From: Candidatus Nanopelagicales bacterium
GTDB lineage: Bacteria > Actinomycetota > Actinomycetes > S36-B12 > UBA5976
Direction: 5' to 3'
Assembly: GCA_030831445.1 (NCBI GenBank)
Contig: JAURLB010000091.1
Span: 1-6,238 of the forward strand
DNA length: 6,238 bases
Shown: in pieces, positions 1-5,577 of the stretch
Position numbering within the stretch: the first letter of the stretch is position 1
Layout: each line of letters opens with the position of its first letter
Notes under the pieces: generated by a model
What the model was told of the DNA's origin: nothing
Database searches by the model: none
The model's input: only the letters and a program-made list of their open reading frames with translations
Made by a program: the position numbers and the translations under genes

Positions 1-1
1 A

Positions 2-1726
2 TATGCAGTGGCTAACTACACCTCTGCAATAGGTATACCTTTTGGCAAAGCATGGTACTTCGCTCTTCTCATTGTGCTTCTGGTTGGTGTGGTGGGAAAT
101 CGCAAAAACCTTCAATGGCTGCGGATAGAAATATCCACCATTGAAAAAATAGGACTGGTCTCATCGGCGCTTGTCGGTTTCATTTTTCTTGTCATGTGGT
201 GGCGTGCCGCGCGCCACTTGGGACAGTTATTGCCAAATCACGATGCGATGTATCACTCGTATGTCATACGAAACATCGTGGAGACTGAATCCACAAAAGT
301 TGGCGAAGCCCTGCGCCTTTTTCCCCTAGGCGCAGGATCTGCTGCGAATTTCTATCCTCTTGGCTTGCACTCAGTAATCGCCTTAACTAGTGGAATATCT
401 GGAACAAGCATTAACGGGTCCATGAACTTGGTAACTCTTGTTCTCTCTATTGGCATTTTTCCGCTTTCAATGTGGATGTGGACCCGTGAACTTCTCGGCA
501 ATCAGAAGTTGGTGGCGGCAACAACTCCAGTAGCAGTACTGATGTTGTCTTCAGTCTTTCCTTGGTCACCTATGTCATGGGGAGGTATGCCCGCCATTGT
601 TGGAATGTGCGTCGCCCCTGCTGTCGCAGTTTTTGTTGCAGATGTTCTGTACACACCTACGCGAAAAGGAATTCTTCTTGTAACAATCGCCATGGTTGGA
701 ATGTTCAGCATGCATTCTCCTGAACTTGTCCTGGTATTCCTCATGACAGCAGTTCTATTAATCAGACGAGGGAACATCCCATATCGAAACATTCTGACTT
801 CTGGAATTCGAGTTGCAATTGGTTCTGTAATTGCACTGGCCCCCGTGGTTCTTGCTACCGCTGGTGGAGCGAGTGAAAGAAGTTTGGACTACCAACCGGT
901 TCTCAACGTTGCAACAACGATTGGCCAGAGTGTGCTGAATTCATTCTCCGGATTTGTTCTTCCAATGGCATCAATCTTTGTTTTGGTCGGAATCATTCAG
1001 AGCAACCGAGAAAAGAACTCAGTACTTACATGGGCATTTGCGGCAGTTGTAATAGTCACAACACTCGCTGCTGCTTTTCCAGAGAATTCAATAATTCGAC
1101 TTGCGACCAAACCATGGTATGGACAGGTGCTTCGTCTCAATTACAACATTGTGTATTTTGCTGTTCCGTTAATCGTCAGTGCATTTATTCGGATGTTCTC
1201 ATCCAAAAAAACTTCTCTATCGAGGTATGTCTCGATTGGATTAACGGTGGTGATGATGTCCGTGGGACTTTCGCAAGTGCACCGTGCAGATGAGCTGCTA
1301 CTTGAGTCCTGGTACAACGGGTTGGTGCCAGTCAATCAGAATTCTGTAGCTGCATTCCATTGGATGAACGAGAACATTGGCAATGATGAGTACGTTCTCA
1401 CGGACTACGACGGCATTGATGGATCAACTTGGATGTATGCGTTGTCGGGAGTTCGCCCAGTGATGTATGGCGCCATCACCGATGACAGTCGAGATAGATG
1501 GCGATCTCAAAAAATTGCAGTACTTTCAAACATGGGGCAGTTAACTTCACGTCCTGACTTAATTAGATTCTTAAAACAGGTACGAATTCGCTATATCTAT
1601 TTTGATGAGCGGACGAATGTGATATCACCGCGACATACATTCACCCTGGATCAGATCAAACGAGATTTGGCTCTAACTAAGGTTTATTCGCAAGGAAATG
1701 CTCACGTTTTTGAAGTTAATTCTTGA
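2..1726 (+). CDS. Polytopic membrane protein, DUF6541-like / GT-C-like (5' partial)
   Basis: I see an integral membrane protein of at least 574 residues whose frame stays open to the left edge. A GTG at 8 could start it, but only seven bases precede it and family relatives have further N-terminal membrane segments, so the true start is probably outside. Numbering from that GTG, about a dozen hydrophobic segments lie between residues 17 and 425 (for example 17-30, 48-65, 140-158, 170-188, 196-213, 268-286, 315-330, 340-357, 378-396, 407-421). A soluble domain of about 145 residues follows (426-572). The first large loop holds NHDAMYH (77-83), followed by FYPLGLH (115-121). Acidic or His residues in the first loop, a YPxGxH motif and a soluble C-terminus recall the actinobacterial DUF6541 family and GT-C glycosyltransferases that use polyprenyl-linked sugars. 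The reaction is unknown; transfer or modification of surface glycans is inferred from layout and neighbours. It ends in a tail-to-tail overlap with the GT4 gene. Confidence 0.8.
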   Translation, partial: YAVANYTSAIGIPFGKAWYFALLIVLLVGVVGNRKNLQWLRIEISTIEKIGLVSSALVGFIFLVMWWRAARHLGQLLPNHDAMYHSYVIRNIVETESTKVGEALRLFPLGAGSAANFYPLGLHSVIALTSGISGTSINGSMNLVTLVLSIGIFPLSMWMWTRELLGNQKLVAATTPVAVLMLSSVFPWSPMSWGGMPAIVGMCVAPAVAVFVADVLYTPTRKGILLVTIAMVGMFSMHSPELVLVFLMTAVLLIRRGNIPYRNILTSGIRVAIGSVIALAPVVLATAGGASERSLDYQPVLNVATTIGQSVLNSFSGFVLPMASIFVLVGIIQSNREKNSVLTWAFAAVVIVTTLAAAFPENSIIRLATKPWYGQVLRLNYNIVYFAVPLIVSAFIRMFSSKKTSLSRYVSIGLTVVMMSVGLSQVHRADELLLESWYNGLVPVNQNSVAAFHWMNENIGNDEYVLTDYDGIDGSTWMYALSGVRPVMYGAITDDSRDRWRSQKIAVLSNMGQLTSRPDLIRFLKQVRIRYIYFDERTNVISPRHTFTLDQIKRDLALTKVYSQGNAHVFEVNS

Positions 1727-2873
1727 CGTATTTCTCAAATTCTTGAACGTACTTTAAGCAAACGCCTTCAGAGTAGTAGACATCTTCAAGTAGACGTTTT
1801 TGGTCTCTAAGAAGTCGTTCCCGAAATTCAAAATCGTCGATGGCTCTGACGATTGCTGTTGAAAGGCTTTTTGCATCGTTTTGCTGTAAGAAGCCGTCAG
1901 GGCAGATTTCGCGAAGATTTACGCCGGGAAGATTGTTGTCTCGGACGTGCGCAACAATCGGCACCCCAGCATCAATAGGCTCCAAACTGCCAATACCAAG
2001 GCCATAGCCCTGTAAGTCGTGCACTTCAAGGTCTGATGCGGCCAACACATGTGCAATATCTGAATGTGGTATGGCACCGATAACACGAAGATGCCTAGTG
2101 ACACCTAGTTCCTCCGCCCGATTTATAAACGACTCATCGGCCACACGACCAACAACGACAATTTCTAATTCAGGGAAATGTTCGACAAGCCGCGGCATTG
2201 CTTCAATCAATGCCATGCGATTTCGTACGGGTACAACATGTCCGATTGATGCAATGATTGGTGAACCATTGATTCCATATTTATCCCGCGCAAGTTGTGC
2301 ATCTCCTCCGGCGAAAACGCCCTTGCGGATGCAAATTGGAATCGCCGTCACCTTCTTTGAATAGCGTTTTTTTGTGTGAGTAAGAGTCCGGTCATCAACA
2401 CCGATCCATCCATTACAAATTCGCTTCAAGAACAAGCGAGCCAGCAATGTGTCGCCAGCTGTCAAAATCGCATTCAAGATTGGCTTGTCGTGCCAAATGG
2501 CTGAGTGAACTGTCATCACAGTTGGAATGTTGCGTTTGCGGGCAAGATGATTGGCCAGCAAAGTGATGTCAAAGATTTGACCATGAGACGACACGATGTC
2601 TGGCTGAAAAGTTTCAAAGAGGTCTTCGAGAGCCCTTTTATTGGAGAGAGTCAAAATCGTGGGAATTGAATAATTAAATGCAATTTTTCCTGGCTTAATT
2701 CGTCGAGCCTTTAATGAAATAACTTCAAATAACTCGTGTGATCGCGACTCAGTGGCAGTTACAACGCAAACAGCGTGACCCATTTCCGATAAGCCAATAG
2801 CTAAATCCGAAACAAAATTTGATGAACCTGTCACCTCTGGCGGGAAATAGGGAGCAACAAGCATGATTCTCAT
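1716..2873 (-). CDS. GT4-family glycosyltransferase
   Basis: This is a 385-residue GT-B fold glycosyltransferase, full length for family GT4, probably cytoplasmic and acting at the membrane face. The N-terminal Rossmann domain opens with MRIMLVAPYFPPEVTGSSNF (1-20), the usual GT4 start with a Gly-rich acceptor loop. The second domain begins near 203 (IIASIGHVVPVRNRMALIEA, 206-225), and the donor-binding segment is GYGLGIGSLEPIDAGVPIVA (289-308). E298 corresponds to the second Glu of the EX7E motif, but the first position is Tyr290, preceded by HDLQ; I recall such HDLQGxGLG variants in related actinobacterial enzymes. The donor is probably a nucleotide sugar, with sugar and acceptor unknown. 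The ATG overlaps the upstream deacetylase-like gene by 4 bp (ATGA) and has a GGAG seven bases before it, so translation is probably coupled. The 3' end overlaps the convergent membrane-protein gene by 11 bp. Confidence 0.9.
   Translation of the reverse strand: MRIMLVAPYFPPEVTGSSNFVSDLAIGLSEMGHAVCVVTATESRSHELFEVISLKARRIKPGKIAFNYSIPTILTLSNKRALEDLFETFQPDIVSSHGQIFDITLLANHLARKRNIPTVMTVHSAIWHDKPILNAILTAGDTLLARLFLKRICNGWIGVDDRTLTHTKKRYSKKVTAIPICIRKGVFAGGDAQLARDKYGINGSPIIASIGHVVPVRNRMALIEAMPRLVEHFPELEIVVVGRVADESFINRAEELGVTRHLRVIGAIPHSDIAHVLAASDLEVHDLQGYGLGIGSLEPIDAGVPIVAHVRDNNLPGVNLREICPDGFLQQNDAKSLSTAIVRAIDDFEFRERLLRDQKRLLEDVYYSEGVCLKYVQEFEKYVKN
1718..1751. repeat. Short imperfect direct repeat at the convergent gene ends
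   Basis: AATTCTTGACGTA (1718-1730) recurs as AATTCTTGAACGTA (1738-1751), differing by one inserted A, with start points 20 bp apart. The left copy contains the TGA stop of the membrane-protein gene and the last codons of the GT4 gene. In the GT4 protein the two copies encode the echoed KYVQEFEKYVKN terminus. It may be a small tandem duplication or chance; no function is claimed. Confidence 0.45.
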
Positions 2874-3607
2874 GTGAGATCTCCAAATGGATTATCCGAT
2901 TGCGGCAACTCATACGAAAAATCGTCGAATACCCGCTGTGCCATCCAATTGGTCACGCGCGACACCGGTTCAACATCCTCTGAACCCCACCAGATGGGAT
3001 GGGTGAGGAAATGAAATGGCTTGCCAGTCTTGTGAGCTTGCCGATCTTCGGGCGGACCATACGCCCATCTGCCAGATGAGTCTGAGCAATATTCAATCTC
3101 CCGTAGGAAGACATTCTCATAAGTATGCGAATAAGGAGCAGTCAGTGAACCAGGTGAGCTAAGCAAATTTTTTGCAGGCCGATGGAACGAAACTGAGTCA
3201 ACAGAAATGCCCGTGGTCCATTCCAGAAGATCTGCTTCTTTGGCCACGTAATTTGAAAAACTCGGATCTTCCGGCTGTAGGTCATATTGAGTTGCATCAA
3301 AATGAAGCCCGATCCAATGCCCAAGATCTGCAAGGTTGCGTACTGCACTTCGAAATGCCTTGTCGAGCGGATTGGTATGACGGTTTGAAAGTAGGACGTA
3401 ATAGGTCGACCTTGCACCAACAGAGTTCTCAGTCCGAGCCATCTCGATAGCTGCGGACGGATCGACATCTATGTCATGACGAAGAAGAAGATTCTTTCCA
3501 TCAATACTCCGGGCCTCGGGAGAAGAGAAGGACAGACATTTATAGCCGTCGGACATTAGTTGCCCAAGAAAGCTTTGGTATTCGGAGAGGAGAAATTTCA
3601 TGGGCAT
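2870..3607 (-). CDS. Polysaccharide-deacetylase-like protein
   Basis: This 245-residue protein resembles the uncharacterised polysaccharide deacetylase-like family often found in O-antigen and capsule clusters. The visible motifs are LLLRHDIDVDP (40-50), the metal-binding Asp motif that replaces the TFDDG of NodB enzymes; LGHWIGLHFDA (95-105), with His97 and His102 as candidate metal ligands; FHRPAKN (141-147); YCSDSSGRW (173-181); and THPIWW (202-207). Together these give the expected order for a barrel-type deacetylase or hydrolase fold. There is no signal peptide or membrane segment, so it probably acts in the cytoplasm, perhaps on a nucleotide-sugar or lipid-linked intermediate rather than the finished polymer. 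Removal of an acyl group from an amino sugar is inferred. Two starts are possible, ATG at 3607 (MPMK) or ATG at 3601 (MKFL); neither has a clear Shine-Dalgarno. An in-frame TAA four codons upstream rules out a longer form. It is first in a two-gene unit with the GT4 gene. Confidence 0.82.
   Translation of the reverse strand: MPMKFLLSEYQSFLGQLMSDGYKCLSFSSPEARSIDGKNLLLRHDIDVDPSAAIEMARTENSVGARSTYYVLLSNRHTNPLDKAFRSAVRNLADLGHWIGLHFDATQYDLQPEDPSFSNYVAKEADLLEWTTGISVDSVSFHRPAKNLLSSPGSLTAPYSHTYENVFLREIEYCSDSSGRWAYGPPEDRQAHKTGKPFHFLTHPIWWGSEDVEPVSRVTNWMAQRVFDDFSYELPQSDNPFGDLT
2881..2884 (-). promoter_or_regulatory. Shine-Dalgarno of the GT4 gene
   Basis: On the minus strand GGAG, within TTTGGAGATC, lies seven bases before the ATG at 2873. 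It sits inside the last codons of the deacetylase-like gene. It supports the ATG that overlaps the preceding stop codon, and reinitiation or coupled translation of the pair. Confidence 0.6.
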
Positions 3608-3690
3608 CAGTGATTTTTAGAACATTTTCGCTTATCTGAGATTAGACGCCTCGCTGAAGTGGGATAGACGATGCCGTTAGTCTTTAACTG
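3608..3690. promoter_or_regulatory. Divergent intergenic region with both promoters
   Basis: These 83 bp separate the starts of two divergent units and are the only real non-coding stretch in the window. They must hold promoters for the deacetylase/GT4 unit (leftward) and the acyltransferase/dehydrogenase unit (rightward). The leftward side has only weak candidates: TAATCT on the minus strand (3644-3639) and an A/T-rich TAAAAAT just before the first ATG. I found no convincing palindromic operator and no Shine-Dalgarno facing either start. Confidence 0.5.
3654..3683 (+). promoter_or_regulatory. Possible leaderless promoter of the LpxD-like gene
   Basis: TAGTCT (3678-3683) fits the TANNNT -10 consensus and ends seven bases before the ATG at 3691, the spacing expected when transcription starts on the A of the start codon. 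CTGAAG (3654-3659), 18 bp upstream, matches TTGACA at only three positions, so the -35 is weak. The lack of a Shine-Dalgarno before this ATG agrees with leaderless initiation. This is inference from short motifs only. Confidence 0.3.
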
Positions 3691-4584
3691 ATGTCCCCAT
3701 TTGCCACAGATTCCGCACGGATAGCACGTCATCTTGAATTGGAACACAGAGGTCATGAGAACCCTGTGGCGTGGGCCACAACTCTCGCAGACCCTATTGA
3801 TGGGCATATGGCTTTCAGTATCAATGCTGATTCGAACCCATTACAGAGGTGGAATGGCGTCACGGGAACCATTATTGGACCAGAGAACCTTGTTGTCCCT
3901 AGTAGTTGCGCACATATTGTCTCGAATTCTCCGCGTCGGGATTTCGGCTTAGCGTTACAAGCTTTTTTTGAACCAAAGAGAATCCCGCAAATCTCACCAA
4001 CAGTAATTATTCACCCTTCTGCACAAATCGGAAATCTTGTATCAATTGGTCATAACTCGGTGATTGAAGAAGATGTCGTTATTCATGACGATGTTGTGAT
4101 CGGAAACAATACGACGGTGTTGGCACGCACAATTATTGGTGAACGATCCATTGTCGGGTCAAATACCGTGCTTGGATCAATTGGATTTGGGCTTGAGAAG
4201 GACGCCGAGAATAGATGGATTCGGATACCTCACATTGGTCGTTTAGAGATTGGTGACGATGTTGAGATTGGATCTTCGACGGTAATTGCACGTGGGACTA
4301 TTGCAGCAACCCGTATCGGTAATCATTGCAAAATCGATGACAATGTCTTCATCGCACACAATGTCCAAGTTGGAGAGAACACCGTGATTATTGCAAATAG
4401 CGAAGTAAGCGGAAGCGTCCGAATTGGTCGAGATGCTTGGATTGCGCCAGCTGTAACAATTATTGAAGGTGTCTCAATCGGCGACAACAGCCTGGTTGGA
4501 ATTGGATCTGTAGTTATTAGGGATATTCCTAATGATGTAGTTGCGGTGGGAAACCCTGCAAGAGTCCTTCGAAATAGGGTTTAA
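3691..4584 (+). CDS. LpxD-like left-handed beta-helix acyltransferase
   Basis: This 297-residue protein is related to LpxD, the UDP-3-O-acylglucosamine N-acyltransferase. Residues 1-95 match the LpxD N-terminal nucleotide-binding domain (ADPIDGHMAFSIN, 33-45; VSNSPRRDFGLALQAFF, 77-93). From about 104 to 275 it is a left-handed beta-helix of hexapeptide repeats. HIGRLEIGDDVEIG (181-194), IARG (199-202) and IDDNVFIAHNVQVG (215-228) follow LpxD closely, and His223 in IAHNV is at the position of the catalytic His. The C-terminus differs: it ends in SVVIRDIPNDVVAVGNPARV (273-292), typical of sugar O/N-acetyltransferases such as NeuD, and lacks the helical extension that makes E. coli LpxD about 341 residues. 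N-acylation of a UDP-amino sugar, perhaps from acyl-CoA, is inferred. A TAA two codons upstream limits the start to this ATG, or less likely a later one. The dehydrogenase gene follows in the same unit. Confidence 0.87.
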   Translation: MSPFATDSARIARHLELEHRGHENPVAWATTLADPIDGHMAFSINADSNPLQRWNGVTGTIIGPENLVVPSSCAHIVSNSPRRDFGLALQAFFEPKRIPQISPTVIIHPSAQIGNLVSIGHNSVIEEDVVIHDDVVIGNNTTVLARTIIGERSIVGSNTVLGSIGFGLEKDAENRWIRIPHIGRLEIGDDVEIGSSTVIARGTIAATRIGNHCKIDDNVFIAHNVQVGENTVIIANSEVSGSVRIGRDAWIAPAVTIIEGVSIGDNSLVGIGSVVIRDIPNDVVAVGNPARVLRNRV

Positions 4585-4596
4585 TGCCCGGAAAAT

Positions 4597-5577
4597 GTGA
4601 ATGTTGAAATGACTAAAAAGAAAATTGTTGTCGTCGGTGCTGGCGGTATGGGGAGTAATCATTCGCGAGCTATTGCGACAGGTGCCAATACGGAACTTAG
4701 TGCGGTCGTAGATTTCGATACCGATAAAGCGAAATACCTTGCTAAACGATTTGAGAGCAAAGCCTTTAGCTCTTTGGAAGAGGCTTTAGCTTCAAACAAT
4801 GTTGATGGAGTTGTAGTTGCAACAACAACTGCATCGCATCTCTCAATTGCTCGTGAAGTGATTGAAAGAGGCATTCCACTATTGGTGGAAAAGCCGATTA
4901 CTGATGATCTCAATACAACAAGAGAGCTCTTGGAACTTTCGAAGAATCAAAATGTCCCGATTATGTGCGGTTTTGTTGAACGCTTTAATCCAGCAGTTCG
5001 TACGGCCCTTGGGTTCATGGATGAACCAATGAAACATTTCATGAGTGTTCGTCATTCGCCAGTGAATCCGAGGGCCACTGCAAGTGTGGTCTATGACTTA
5101 TTGATTCATGACATTGACATTGCTCTTGCTTTTCACGGGCGAGTTGACAACGTGTCCAGTATTGATGCGGTCAACTGGACTCCCAAGAATGCAGCAGTTG
5201 ATGAAATTTCCGATTGCGTCATGAAATTTGCAGACGGATCTATTGCGTCCTTGTCAGCAAGTCGACAAGGACAACGAAAGATTCGTGATGTGCGTGTCGT
5301 TACCGACACTCATCTGTTCGAAGTGGATCTGCTGCGGGTCAATGTGACGATTTACAAAAATGTTATGCAGGAAGTAGTTGAATCTGGCGGTACTTCCTCA
5401 TATCGCGCGGAGACAATCATTGATATGCCATTCGTTCGACATGAAGGTGAACCACTGGCACTTCAGATGCAACACTTTTCAAGATTGATTTCCGGAGAGA
5501 TCGATCCTCATGTCGAGAGAGAAACTCTTTTGCTTCCACATCAGATTGCGGAAACTGTTATCCGAAGTTCTAATTAA
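4597..5577 (+). CDS. Gfo/Idh/MocA-family sugar-nucleotide dehydrogenase, GnnA/WlbA-like
   Basis: This is an NAD(P)-dependent oxidoreductase of usual family length, 326 residues from GTG 4597 or 322 from ATG 4609. The second start gives MTKKKIVVVGAGGMG and may be the real one; GGAAA at 4590-4594 is two bases before the GTG and 14 before the ATG, so neither spacing is ideal. In the longer numbering, GAGGMG (14-19) is the Rossmann dinucleotide loop, EKP (98-100) carries the conserved Lys99, GFVERFNPAV (125-134) is typical of the UDP-GlcNAc 3-dehydrogenase (GnnA) group, and DLLIHDID (167-174) holds the DxxxH catalytic motif (Asp167, His171). The C-terminal alpha/beta domain is complete. Oxidation of C3 of a UDP-N-acetyl-hexosamine, giving a 3-keto sugar for transamination, is inferred from these motifs and from the LpxD-like gene 12-24 bp upstream. 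The partner aminotransferase is not in this window. The stop overlaps the convergent ABC-ATPase gene by 8 bp. Confidence 0.87.
   Translation: MNVEMTKKKIVVVGAGGMGSNHSRAIATGANTELSAVVDFDTDKAKYLAKRFESKAFSSLEEALASNNVDGVVVATTTASHLSIAREVIERGIPLLVEKPITDDLNTTRELLELSKNQNVPIMCGFVERFNPAVRTALGFMDEPMKHFMSVRHSPVNPRATASVVYDLLIHDIDIALAFHGRVDNVSSIDAVNWTPKNAAVDEISDCVMKFADGSIASLSASRQGQRKIRDVRVVTDTHLFEVDLLRVNVTIYKNVMQEVVESGGTSSYRAETIIDMPFVRHEGEPLALQMQHFSRLISGEIDPHVERETLLLPHQIAETVIRSSN

Noticed and set aside
8..10. GTG at 8 as the true start of the membrane protein.
   Set aside because: The frame is open to the window edge, only seven bases are visible upstream with no ribosome site, and relatives have extra N-terminal membrane segments.
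502..792. A 96-codon minus-strand frame inside the membrane-protein gene.
   Set aside because: It is antisense to hydrophobic coding sequence, with no recognisable domain or ribosome site; a shadow of the real gene.
3172..3450. A 92-codon plus-strand frame opposite the deacetylase-like gene.
   Set aside because: It overlaps well-supported motifs on the other strand and shows no protein-like pattern.
3607..3807. A 66-codon minus-strand frame rich in Cys (CESC, CYPCGIC) whose TGA overlaps the deacetylase start as TGATG, as in coupled genes.
   Set aside because: It lies antisense to the N-terminal domain of the LpxD-like gene, whose plus-strand protein matches its family there. The Cys spacing fits no zinc-ribbon I recognise and there is no ribosome site. 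The coupling geometry is worth a glance but is probably chance.
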